A stretch of DNA of 64,000 nt. It comes from Rothia sp. SD9660Na (lineage in GTDB: Bacteria > Actinomycetota > Actinomycetes > Actinomycetales > Micrococcaceae). This document shows, piece by piece, positions 26,977 through 35,084 of the stretch. The first letter of the stretch is position 1, and every line of letters starts with the position of its first letter. Position numbers and translations under genes: made by a program. The stretch is taken from positions 1,922,001 to 1,986,000 of the forward strand of contig NZ_CP125946.1 in NCBI RefSeq assembly GCF_030064065.1, given 5' to 3'. The notes beneath the pieces were generated by a model that worked only from the letters and a program-made list of their open reading frames with translations, did no database searches and was not told the origin of the DNA.

Positions 26977-28275
26977 TTAAGCGTTGATTCTATCCAGAAT
27001 CAGGTCGGTGGGGGTGTAATCGCCTCCGATAGTCCAGGCGTCCTTGAGGGATTCCAGGGCTCGTTCAAAGCGTTCAGGGGTGTCGGTCATCAGGGTCATG
27101 AGGGGCTGACCTGCGGTGACGGCATCGCCGGGCTTGGCGTGCAGGTTAATGCCCGCTGCTAGCTGCACGTCGTCTTCTTTACGGGCTCGTCCTGCGCCCA
27201 GACGCCAGGAGGCCACGCCCACTGCCAGAGCGTCCAGGCGGGTTAGGGTGCCGCTGGCATCAGCGTAGACGGTGTGGGTCTCGCGGGCTTCGGGCAGGGC
27301 TGCATCGGGGTCACCGCCCTGGGCGGAAATCATCTCGCGCCACTTATCCATAGCGCGACCGTCCGCAAGGGCCTTGGCCGGGTCGGCGTCGATACCGGAG
27401 TTTTTGAGCATGACGCGGGCCAGTTCGACGGTCAGTTCAACGATATCGGCAGGTCCGCCACCGGCGAGAACCTCAACAGATTCAGCTACTTCATTGGCGT
27501 TGCCAACGGCCAGCCCCAGCGGGGTATCCATGTTGGTCAGCAGGGCACTGGTTTTTACACCGGCTCCCTGACCCAGCTCAACCATGACCTCTGCCAGCTC
27601 ACGGGCGCGCACGGCGTCCTTCATAAAGGCACCGGAGCCGACCTTGACGTCGAGCACCAGGGAGTCGGTGCCCTCGGCAATTTTCTTGCTCATAATGGAC
27701 GATGCAATGAGCGGGATTGCCTCGACAGTGGAGGTGGTGTCGCGCAGAGCATAAAGCTTCTTGTCGGCGGGGGCGAGACCCGCGCCTGCCGCTGAGATAA
27801 CAGCGCCAACGGTACCGAGAATGTCGAGAGTCTTTTCATTAGAGATATTGGCCTGCCAGCCGGAGATGGCTTCGAGCTTGTCGAGGGTGCCGCCAGTATG
27901 GCCCAGGCCGCGGCCTGAGAGCTGGGGTACGGCCACGTTATAGACGGCAACCAGCGGGGCCAGGGGCAGGGTGATTTTGTCGCCGACGCCGCCGGTGGAG
28001 TGCTTATCTGCGGTGGCGAGTTTTTTACCGGGGCCGATGATGGGTGAGAAGTCCATACGTTCGCCGGAGCGGATCATGGCATCGGTCCAGCGGGCGGTTT
28101 CTTCGCGGTTCATGCCGTTGAGGAAGATAGCCATGGCCAGGGCGCTCATCTGCTCGTCGGCTACGACGCCGCGGGTGTAGGCGTCGATGACCCAGTCGAT
28201 TTGATTGTTGGTGAGGGTTCCGTGGTCGCGTTTGGTGCGGATAATGTCTACGGCGTCGAAAGCTTCAGTGCTCAA
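26977..28275 (-). CDS. deoA: Thymidine phosphorylase
   Basis: Phosphorolysis of thymidine/deoxyuridine (or uridine in the broader Pyn form). The 432-residue protein has ADKHSTGGVGDKITLPLAPLVA, the phosphate-binding signature at about residues 88-109, SGRGLGHTGGTLDKLE (family signature), and DVKVGSGAFMK. The start is TTG 28275 with GGAAGGTGAG upstream; no ATG or GTG lies nearby in frame. It follows cdd by 139 nt and precedes the unknown 486-residue gene. Confidence 0.96.
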   Translation of the reverse strand: MSTEAFDAVDIIRTKRDHGTLTNNQIDWVIDAYTRGVVADEQMSALAMAIFLNGMNREETARWTDAMIRSGERMDFSPIIGPGKKLATADKHSTGGVGDKITLPLAPLVAVYNVAVPQLSGRGLGHTGGTLDKLEAISGWQANISNEKTLDILGTVGAVISAAGAGLAPADKKLYALRDTTSTVEAIPLIASSIMSKKIAEGTDSLVLDVKVGSGAFMKDAVRARELAEVMVELGQGAGVKTSALLTNMDTPLGLAVGNANEVAESVEVLAGGGPADIVELTVELARVMLKNSGIDADPAKALADGRAMDKWREMISAQGGDPDAALPEARETHTVYADASGTLTRLDALAVGVASWRLGAGRARKEDDVQLAAGINLHAKPGDAVTAGQPLMTLMTDTPERFERALESLKDAWTIGGDYTPTDLILDRINA

Positions 28276-28414
28276 GCGCTCACCTTCCCGGCAGGGTGCA
28301 GCTTCGCTCCCCTGCCCTGTTGTGTCGTGTTGTTCGGGCGTCTCTTCCAGTATGCCAGTTTGCGCCGGGGCTTGGCCTGAGCAAAGCCGTCAGTGAACGG
28401 GAAAGATAAGGACG

Positions 28415-28816
28415 TTAGGGGGCAGCTAGGCGGTCGGGGCCGAAGGCATCGGGCAGCATCTGCTCGATGGTGAGCACTCCACTGGTGGAGCGCAGGAGCA
28501 TGCCGGGGGCGCTGTGTTCGTAGAGTAGCTGGCGGCAGCGGCCGCAAGGCATCAGGGCGTTGCCGTCCTTATCGACACAGGCGAAAGCTGCGAGCTTGCC
28601 GCCGCCGGTGCGGAAGAGCTCAGAGATCAGCGAGCATTCGGCGCAGAGAGTAATCCCGTAGGAGGCGTTTTCGATGTTAGCGCCGGTAATCAGGCGCCCG
28701 TCGGTGGTTAGGGCCGCGGCCCCCACCGCGAAGTTGGAGTAGGGCGAGTAGGAGTTCGCTAGGGCTGTGGTGGCGGCAGCGGTGAGCTGATCCCAGTCAA
28801 TGTCTTGTGCAGTCAT
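28415..28816 (-). CDS. cdd: Cytidine deaminase
   Basis: Zinc enzyme converting (deoxy)cytidine to (deoxy)uridine. The 133-residue tetrameric-type protein has TLCAECSLI (Cys ligand and catalytic Glu) at about residues 56-64 and MPCGRCRQLLYE, with the two further cysteine ligands, near 89-100. ATG 28816 with AAAGGAAG upstream; the longer frame to 28924 crosses repeat F and is rejected. First salvage gene after the ABC permeases. Confidence 0.97.
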   Translation of the reverse strand: MTAQDIDWDQLTAAATTALANSYSPYSNFAVGAAALTTDGRLITGANIENASYGITLCAECSLISELFRTGGGKLAAFACVDKDGNALMPCGRCRQLLYEHSAPGMLLRSTSGVLTIEQMLPDAFGPDRLAAP

Positions 28817-28861
28817 TGGTATCTTCCTTTGTTTTTCTATAGGTACGGGGATGTTGAGGCA

Positions 28862-29022
28862 GAGGCGGACGCCCCTTTGCCGACTAACCTTCTCGCAGGC
28901 TCGCAGAGCTCGCACGCGATTCATGTAGCCTCGCAGGCTCGGCTAATTCGCAGGGATTTCTGTTTCGCTTCGCGGAAACCCCGTACTCATCCCAGCCAGT
29001 CGGCTGCCGGGGCGTCTGCCTC
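28862..29022. repeat. Structured intergenic repeat, copy F
   Basis: GAGGCGGACGCCCC at 28862-28875 is complementary, with one mismatch, to GGGGCGTCTGCCTC at 29009-29022, and the pairing continues inward with TGCCGACT (28878-28885) against AGTCGGC. Inside, CTCGCAGGCTCG occurs twice (28892-28903, 28930-28941) and a small hairpin lies near 28960-28980. Read on the minus strand, the interior resembles copies B and D only loosely. Together with copy C it fills the 441-bp gap 28817-29257. Confidence 0.5.
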
Positions 29023-29114
29023 CACCCTAGCCCAGCCTCAAGAACATTAAGACAGCTATGGCCGCTACCCCACATGAAGATAGCGGCCACATGGCTCAGG
29101 TGAGATGGAGCTCA

Positions 29115-29233
29115 AGCGCCTGAAGGGTATGCCGCCTGCCAGCGCGTGAATCGGGCCTGGCGATGAATTTCGACGAGCGCCCCGCGCGAAGAGAAAGAAT
29201 GGTTGCGCGGCGGCGGCATACCCAAAAGGCGCT
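29115..29233. repeat. Structured intergenic repeat, copy C
   Basis: GGGTATGCCGCC at 29125-29136 is the perfect complement of 29212-29223, and outside it AGCGCCT (29115-29121) pairs with AGGCGCT (29227-29233). The interior has GCGTGAATC (29144-29152), part of the block shared by copies A and B. It lies between the last ABC permease gene and cdd and could attenuate transcription between transporter and enzyme genes. Confidence 0.55.
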
Positions 29234-29257
29234 GCTCTCCCCTGCGTCCGTCCGGAC

Positions 29258-30550
29258 CTACTCCTTGATGTAGGGCTTGCCCACTGCGGCGGGGCCGCGG
29301 GAGCGCCCGACCAGACCGGCTACCGCGAAGATGGTGACCAGGTAGGGCAGCATGGCGAGCAGTTCGGTGGGCACGCTGGTGCCCAGGATGGAGAGGACGA
29401 ACTGTAGGTTGAGGGAGAAGCCGAAGAGGAGGGCGGCGGAGAGGGCTCCGATAGGGGTCCAGCGACCGAAGATGAGGGCGGCGAGGGCGATGTAGCCCTG
29501 ACCGGCGGTCATATCGGAGTTGAAGGAGGATACGGAAACCAGGGTGAAGAAGGCTCCGCCCATACCGGCTACAGCACCTGCGAGCAGGACGTTGGTGGCA
29601 CGCAGGCGGTTGACGTTAACGCCCAGGGTATCGGCCGCCTTGGGATGCTCACCGACGGCGCGGGTACGCAGGCCCCAGCGGGTCTTATTAAGGGCAAACC
29701 AGATGACGGCTACCACGATGTACATGAGGTAGACCAGTACGTTCTGGTTGAAGAGGACGGGGCCCAGAACAGGGATCTCGGAGAGGCCGGGGACGGCGAA
29801 GGCCGGCAGCTTGGGCGCGGAGTTGAGGGTGGACGCGTTGGGCTCAAGAACACGTGCGAAGAGGAAGCCGGTGAGGCCTGAGACCAGAACGTTGACCACG
29901 ACACCCACGATGACCTGGTCGACCAGGTACTTGATAGAGAAGAGGGCCAGCAGGGCTGAGACGAGCATGCCACCGACCATGGCTGCGATGAGACCTGCCC
30001 AGGGGCTGCCAGTCATGGAGCCGACGATGACTGCTGAGAAGGCTCCCAGCAGGAGCTGGCCTTCGATGGCGATGTTGACGATGCCAGAACGCTCACAGAG
30101 CAGACCGCCCATGGAACCAAAGATCATGGGGATAGAGAGGGCCACTGCACCAGTGAGCAGGGAAACTAGGGAGAGTGAGGCTCGTTCGGTGGACCCGATG
30201 GCCCAAACCACCAGGCCGCTGGCAAAGGCAATCCAGAAGAGGGGCGCTACCCAGCGGCCGATAGTTTTGCCGGCGTTGGTGGTGACCAGAGCATAGCCTG
30301 CTACAGCGAGCATGGCGATGGAGGCTACCCAGCCGTAGACCTGGGGGTTGATTTGGAGGGGTTCGGCGGAGAACCAGCTGACGCCGTCCGAGATGCCCAG
30401 GCTGATGGTGCTCTTGGGGGCGCGCAGGGCAATGAGCAGGGTTCCGAGTACTGCAAGTACCCCGTAGATGATGGGGTTCTTCCAGTTTTTGACGACCAGC
30501 CTTTCATCTGAAGTGCTGGCAGTGGTTTCAGGAGTTGCGATGACGCTCAT
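29258..30550 (-). CDS. Nucleoside ABC transporter permease 2
   Basis: A 430-residue protein with about ten membrane helices and the BPD_transp_2 signature region GGLLCERSGIVNIAIEGQLLLGAFSAV and ADTLGVNVNRLRATNVLLAGAVAGMGGAFF. This is the NupQ/BmpC class, which pairs with a second permease, a double ATPase and a BMP lipoprotein to import nucleosides. It starts 2 nt after the stop of the first permease, so the two are cotranslated. Confidence 0.93.
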   Translation of the reverse strand: MSVIATPETTASTSDERLVVKNWKNPIIYGVLAVLGTLLIALRAPKSTISLGISDGVSWFSAEPLQINPQVYGWVASIAMLAVAGYALVTTNAGKTIGRWVAPLFWIAFASGLVVWAIGSTERASLSLVSLLTGAVALSIPMIFGSMGGLLCERSGIVNIAIEGQLLLGAFSAVIVGSMTGSPWAGLIAAMVGGMLVSALLALFSIKYLVDQVIVGVVVNVLVSGLTGFLFARVLEPNASTLNSAPKLPAFAVPGLSEIPVLGPVLFNQNVLVYLMYIVVAVIWFALNKTRWGLRTRAVGEHPKAADTLGVNVNRLRATNVLLAGAVAGMGGAFFTLVSVSSFNSDMTAGQGYIALAALIFGRWTPIGALSAALLFGFSLNLQFVLSILGTSVPTELLAMLPYLVTIFAVAGLVGRSRGPAAVGKPYIKE

Positions 30551-30552
30551 GG

Positions 30553-31851
30553 TTATGCCTCCACGGCCTTCTTCTTAGCTGACTTCTTTTTCTTGGGCTT
30601 GCCGGTGGGGTCAGGCAGGCGGAACAGGGATCGAACCAGCGGGGGCGCCGCGATGAAAAGAACGATCAGAGCCTGAAGAACCAGAACGATGTCGATGTCG
30701 GTTCCGGTTGAGATCTGCATGGAGACACCACCTGCACGGAAGGCACCGAAGAGCAGGGCCGCGAAGAAGGTGCCCCAGGGGGTAGAGCGTCCGAGCAGGG
30801 CTACGGTGATAGCGTCAAAGCCAAGTGAGCCTGCAACACCGGTGCTAAGAACCTTTTCGGTACCGGAAACCTGGGCGGTACCAGCAAGACCTGCGAGGGC
30901 GCCGGAGAGAGCCATCACGATGATGTACCCGGAGGCGACAGAGATACCTGCGGTGCGTGCAGCATTAGGGTTTGCACCGACCGCTCGGAGGCGGAAGCCG
31001 ATAGTAGAGCGGTTCAGGATCCAGCTCACAAAGATAACTGCTAGAACAGCGACGATGAAGCCCAGATGCAAGCGGAAGGAGGGGCCAAGAATCAGAGGGA
31101 AAATCGCGTTAGCGCCGACCTGATCTGAGATGGGGTTTGCACTCCCTTCGCGCTGCAGCACGGGGGTTTTAAGCAGGTAGGTCAGGAGGTTAGCGGCGAT
31201 GTAGTTCATCATGATGGACAGGATGACTTCGTGGGCGCCTGTCTTAGCCTTGAGAACGCCGATGATGCCGCCCCAAATAGCACCACCGATCAGACCACCG
31301 ATGAGGACAAGGGGAATCATAAGGGGCAGGGGAAGCCCAGCATTGAGGGCTACCCAGCCGGAGACGATAGCACCGAGGATAATCTGGCCCTGGGCACCGA
31401 TGTTGAAGAGACCAGCTCGGAAGGAGAGCGCGATAGCTAGACCCGCGAAAATGAGGGGGGTTGCCATGGTCAGAGTTTCGGTAATGGGTCGAATCTGCTG
31501 GGCAAAGGTTTTGCCGTTGGGGTTGTAGATAGACCCCTGGAGCAGGGCCATGTAGGCGTCAGTGGCTGCAGACCACCCGGCGCTGATGGCATCCATAGGT
31601 CGAGCAAAGAAGTAGCCTGCCGCTTTTTGGGTTGCCGGGTCGGTGAAAGCGATGAGAATGCCACCCACGATAAAGGCGGCAAGAGCTGCACCGATGGAGA
31701 GCCCAATATTCCCACCTGCGATACGAGCGAAGGTGGAGGGCTTCTCGGTAGCTACCAGCGGGGAGGGGACGTCCTGGGGCGGGGTTTTAACTACCGTATC
31801 GGCAGCGAGGGCAGGGTCTACCTGCGGGGTTGCGGGCTTATGCTCGCTCAT
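30553..31851 (-). CDS. Nucleoside ABC transporter permease 1
   Basis: A 432-residue protein: 50-residue soluble N-terminus, then about eight to ten helices with FRAGLFNIGAQGQIILGAIVSGWV and GFRLRAVGANPNAARTAGISVASGYIIVMALSGALAGLAGTAQVSG, the NupP/BmpB-type permease signatures. The C-terminus is lysine-rich (KPKKKKSAKKKAVEA). ATG 31851 with AGAAGGAGA upstream, overlapping the 3' end of the ATPase gene by 14 nt. Confidence 0.93.
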   Translation of the reverse strand: MSEHKPATPQVDPALAADTVVKTPPQDVPSPLVATEKPSTFARIAGGNIGLSIGAALAAFIVGGILIAFTDPATQKAAGYFFARPMDAISAGWSAATDAYMALLQGSIYNPNGKTFAQQIRPITETLTMATPLIFAGLAIALSFRAGLFNIGAQGQIILGAIVSGWVALNAGLPLPLMIPLVLIGGLIGGAIWGGIIGVLKAKTGAHEVILSIMMNYIAANLLTYLLKTPVLQREGSANPISDQVGANAIFPLILGPSFRLHLGFIVAVLAVIFVSWILNRSTIGFRLRAVGANPNAARTAGISVASGYIIVMALSGALAGLAGTAQVSGTEKVLSTGVAGSLGFDAITVALLGRSTPWGTFFAALLFGAFRAGGVSMQISTGTDIDIVLVLQALIVLFIAAPPLVRSLFRLPDPTGKPKKKKSAKKKAVEA

Positions 31852-33457
31852 TCTCTTCTCCTTCTGCCCAGGGGGTCTCAGTATTGGGGCCCGCCAGGTG
31901 CTTGGCGTGGGAAGTGCTGGGGGCTTCTTCTTCGTGTTCTGCGGAAGCTGCGAGGGCTTCCTCATAGGTGCTTCCTGCCATCATCTGGCCAAGAACGGAG
32001 CGCGGGGTGCTGGGCGGAACGATTCCCATGAGCTCCCCGTGGAAGAAGACGGCGATGCGGTCTGCTAGACCGTAAACTTCGTCGAGTTCGGTAGAGACGA
32101 TGATGACGGGCACGCCCTTATCGCGTTCTTCGACGATGCGCTTGTGGATGAATTCGATAGAACCAACATCGACGCCGCGGGTGGGCTGGGATGCAACAAA
32201 GAGTTTTAGGGGGCGGGAGAGCTCGCGGGCAACAACGATTTTCTGCTGGTTACCGCCGGAGAGAGTGGAGGCTGCGTGTTCCTTGGAGCCCATGCGGATG
32301 TCGAACTCGGCTCCCGCCCGGTCGGCATTTTCAGAAATCTTGGTGCGGTTCAGGGTGCCTACTGAGGAGAAGTCTTTGGTGTCAAAGAGGTCGAGAATCA
32401 GGTTCTCTGAGATGGAGAAGGAGCCGACCAGACCGTCCTTGCTACGGTCTTCGGGCACGAAACCAACTCCGGAGCGCAGCACCTGCTTAGTGGTTTTCCC
32501 AAGAAGCTCATGACCGTTGAGTTTCATAGAGCCGGTGGCCTTGGGGTGCAGGCCGATGATAGATTCGGCCAGCTCGGTCTGGCCGTTACCCTGCACACCG
32601 GCAACGGCGAGAATCTCGCCGCCGTGCACGGTAAAGCTGACATCCTTGAGTAGGGGGACGCCGTTATCGGCTACTAAGGTGAGGTCTTCAACAGCAAAGG
32701 TCTGTTGGTTGGTCTGAGCCTGGGACTTTTCGACGGTTAGCTGAACGGCCTTACCCACCATGAGAGAGGCCAGCTCAGTGGTCGACATGGAGGGGTCAGC
32801 GTGGCCAACTACCTTGCCGCGGCGGATGACGGTGATGTCATCAGAAATTTCACGAACTTCGCGAAGCTTGTGGGAGATGAAGAGCAGGGACTTCCCGTCT
32901 TTGCGGAGCTGGTTCATGATGCCCAGTAGCTGGTCGGTTTCAGCGGGAGTGAGCACAGCGGTGGGTTCATCAAGGATGAGGGTCTCAGCATCACGCACCA
33001 GAGCCTTGATGATTTCAACACGCTGCTGCACACCAACGGGTAGGTTTTCAACAATAGCGTCGGGATCGACTGCAAAGCCGTAGCGGTCAGAGATTTCACG
33101 AATCTTACGGCGGGTAGTCTCAAGGTCAAGGGTTCCGCCCTTGACTGATTCTGAGCCCAAGGCCACATTTTCGGCAACGGTGAAAACGGGTACCAGCATG
33201 AAGTGCTGGTGCACCATGCCTATACCTGCCGCCATAGCATCCGATGGGCCCGAAAAATCGACCGGCTGATCATCGATGAAGAGCTGACCTTCGGTGGGCT
33301 GGTAGAGACCGAAGATAACGTTCATGAGGGTGGACTTACCCGCGCCGTTTTCACCCAGCAGGCAGTGTACTGTGCCGGGGCGGACCACAAGGTCGATGCT
33401 GTCGTTCGCGGTAAAGTCACCGAAACGTTTGGTGACCTTGCGCAATTCGAGTTTCAT
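31838..33457 (-). CDS. Nucleoside ABC transporter ATP-binding protein (two ATPase domains)
   Basis: The 539-residue tandem ATPase is of the sugar/nucleoside (RbsA/NupA) kind. Domain 1 has Walker A GENGAGKST at about residues 35-43, signature LPVGVQQRVEIIKAL and Walker B LILDEPTAVLT. Domain 2 has the degenerate Walker A GVQGNGQTEL, as in this family, and signature LSGGNQQKIVVARELSR. The C-terminal tail of about 45 residues is charged. Its last 14 nt overlap permease 1. Substrate class is inferred from the BMP lipoprotein and the salvage genes downstream. Confidence 0.95.
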   Translation of the reverse strand: MKLELRKVTKRFGDFTANDSIDLVVRPGTVHCLLGENGAGKSTLMNVIFGLYQPTEGQLFIDDQPVDFSGPSDAMAAGIGMVHQHFMLVPVFTVAENVALGSESVKGGTLDLETTRRKIREISDRYGFAVDPDAIVENLPVGVQQRVEIIKALVRDAETLILDEPTAVLTPAETDQLLGIMNQLRKDGKSLLFISHKLREVREISDDITVIRRGKVVGHADPSMSTTELASLMVGKAVQLTVEKSQAQTNQQTFAVEDLTLVADNGVPLLKDVSFTVHGGEILAVAGVQGNGQTELAESIIGLHPKATGSMKLNGHELLGKTTKQVLRSGVGFVPEDRSKDGLVGSFSISENLILDLFDTKDFSSVGTLNRTKISENADRAGAEFDIRMGSKEHAASTLSGGNQQKIVVARELSRPLKLFVASQPTRGVDVGSIEFIHKRIVEERDKGVPVIIVSTELDEVYGLADRIAVFFHGELMGIVPPSTPRSVLGQMMAGSTYEEALAASAEHEEEAPSTSHAKHLAGPNTETPWAEGEENERA

Positions 33458-33609
33458 GGGGTGGCTTTCTGTCTGAGAACCGGACGCACACTGCGACCCC
33501 GGGGGCTGCAGAGTGAAGGAGTGCTTGTGCCTAGTTTAGCGGGTTAGTCGCTTACCCTAAAGACTGTTCGTGGCTCAGGGCTATGGGCCAGAGGCTTTTA
33601 CCAGACAAA

Positions 33610-33650
33610 CGGCTCACTCCCCTCGAGTGCAAGGGGGTGAGCCGCTGTTG
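33610..33650 (-). terminator. Hairpin between the BMP lipoprotein and ATPase genes
   Basis: CGGCTCACTCCCCT at 33610-33623 pairs with 33632-33644 apart from a one-base bulge. Located just after the BMP gene stop. In such operons a partial terminator here keeps the binding protein more abundant than the membrane subunits; that role is inferred. Confidence 0.7.
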
Positions 33651-33685
33651 GGTGACTGAAAGGAGGCTTTCAGCGCCGGGAGAGA

Positions 33686-34780
33686 CTACTTGGGTGAAGC
33701 CTCTGATTCGATGGTGATGGTACCGGCGATGATGTCTTCCTTGATCTTGTCGAGTTCAGCCTTGGTTTCGTCTGAGACTGCTGAGTCAAAGTCGTGGAAG
33801 GGTGACAGGCCAACACCGTCATTCTCAAGGGTGCCGACGTAGGGTTCAGCGGTGAAGTTACCTTCGAAGTCAGACTTGATGGTTTCGGTGACAGCTGCGT
33901 CCATCTTCTTCATGATGGAGGTCAGGATAATGTCTGAGAAGTTGGGGTTGGTTTCAACGCCGTCTGAGTCAACCCAAACAACCGATGCGGGGTTCTCAGG
34001 GTTAGTGGCGTTATACTCCTTGACGGCTTCGAGGGTACCGGAACCTACGGGGCCTGCAACGGGCAGGATGATGTCAGCGCCCTGATCCAAGAAGGTCTGG
34101 GTGTTGGTCTTGCCCTTAGCAGCGTCTTCGAAGTCACCAGTGAAGGTACCTGACTGGCTCTCTACATTCCAACCCAGGAGTTCAACGTTGGCGTCCTTCT
34201 GCTCATTATAGTAGGCAACGCCCTGAGCAAAGCCATCCATGAAGATGGTGACGGTGGGGTACTGGGCACCACCGTAGGTTGCTACCTTACCGGTCTTGGT
34301 CTGAGCAGCTGCAAGGTAGCCTGCCTGGAAGGCAGCCTGGGCGGTATCGAAGATGATGGGACGAACATTGGGCAGGTCGATGGCGTTATCGTCAACGATT
34401 GCAAAGTGTGATTCAGGGTTTGCCTCTGCGACTTCCTTAGTGGTGTCTGACAGAGCGAAGCCAACAGTAACAGTGATGTTGCAGCCCTGCTGGATCATAC
34501 CGTTAACGTTAGGAGCGTAGTCGGTATCTGATGAAGACTGTGCTTCTGCCATGTCGATGCCAAGCTCAGATACGGCGTCCTGCAGGCCCTTGTAGGAGTT
34601 CTGGTTGAAGGACTTATCCTGGAAGCCACCGAAGTCAGAAACGACGCAACCCTTGTAGTCGGCTGCTTCGCCGGAAGCTGATGATGATTCTTCGGGGGCA
34701 GCGCCGCAAGCTGACAGAAGCAGGGCTGAGATGCCCAGAATGGAACCGGTGGAAGCAACGTGCTTACGTGAGAAAGCCAT
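33686..34780 (-). CDS. BMP-family nucleoside-binding lipoprotein
   Basis: The 364-residue substrate-binding lipoprotein has a lipoprotein signal ending in LLLSAC (Cys25), a Ser-rich spacer, then the PnrA/BmpA fold: VVSDFGGFQDKSFNQNSYKGLQDA, YAPNVNGMIQQGCNITVTVGFAL, GYLAAAQTKTGKVATYGG and ILPVAGPVGSGTLEAV. BMP proteins bind purine and pyrimidine nucleosides; the ABC genes and the deaminase/phosphorylase genes downstream agree. ATG 34780 with AAGGACC upstream. Three AATCACAC motifs lie in its upstream region. Confidence 0.95.
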   Translation of the reverse strand: MAFSRKHVASTGSILGISALLLSACGAAPEESSSASGEAADYKGCVVSDFGGFQDKSFNQNSYKGLQDAVSELGIDMAEAQSSSDTDYAPNVNGMIQQGCNITVTVGFALSDTTKEVAEANPESHFAIVDDNAIDLPNVRPIIFDTAQAAFQAGYLAAAQTKTGKVATYGGAQYPTVTIFMDGFAQGVAYYNEQKDANVELLGWNVESQSGTFTGDFEDAAKGKTNTQTFLDQGADIILPVAGPVGSGTLEAVKEYNATNPENPASVVWVDSDGVETNPNFSDIILTSIMKKMDAAVTETIKSDFEGNFTAEPYVGTLENDGVGLSPFHDFDSAVSDETKAELDKIKEDIIAGTITIESEASPK

Positions 34781-34885
34781 GAAGGTCCTTTTCGTACGGC
34801 CCTGAAAGCTGGCGGCGCATAGTGTACGCCACCTGTGTGTGAGTGGTGCTTTCAGAGAAAATTTTGCGTAACACAACACATCTTA

Positions 34886-34991
34886 GTGTGATTTAGCTTC
34901 CCGTTCACCTCCGATTCACCTTAAAGAACGTGAACCGCATAACAGGCCACTGCTGTTTAATCACACCGTGGAGCGTTTGAACTAATCACAC
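34886..34991. promoter_or_regulatory. Three copies of AATCACAC upstream of the BMP transporter gene
   Basis: GTGTGATT at 34886-34893 (inverse orientation), AATCACAC at 34959-34966 and AATCACAC at 34984-34991. All lie in the 304-bp gene-free stretch 34781-35084 before the transporter operon; the two direct copies are 25 bp apart. The arrangement suggests operators for a regulator of nucleoside uptake, which is inference. The rest of the gap is AT-rich and shows no gene. Confidence 0.45.
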
Positions 34992-35084
34992 AGGGCAGGA
35001 GGCTACCCCAGGCAGCGGGGGCCAGCGTCCTACCCTCGCAAAAAATTTTCTGAAAAAACTTACTGGCCAGTAACTTGCCGGACG

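Noticed and set aside
28861..29233. CRISPR-like array from repeated CTCGCAGGCTCG units
   Set aside because: Only two copies, irregular spacing, and the region is better explained as two large hairpins.
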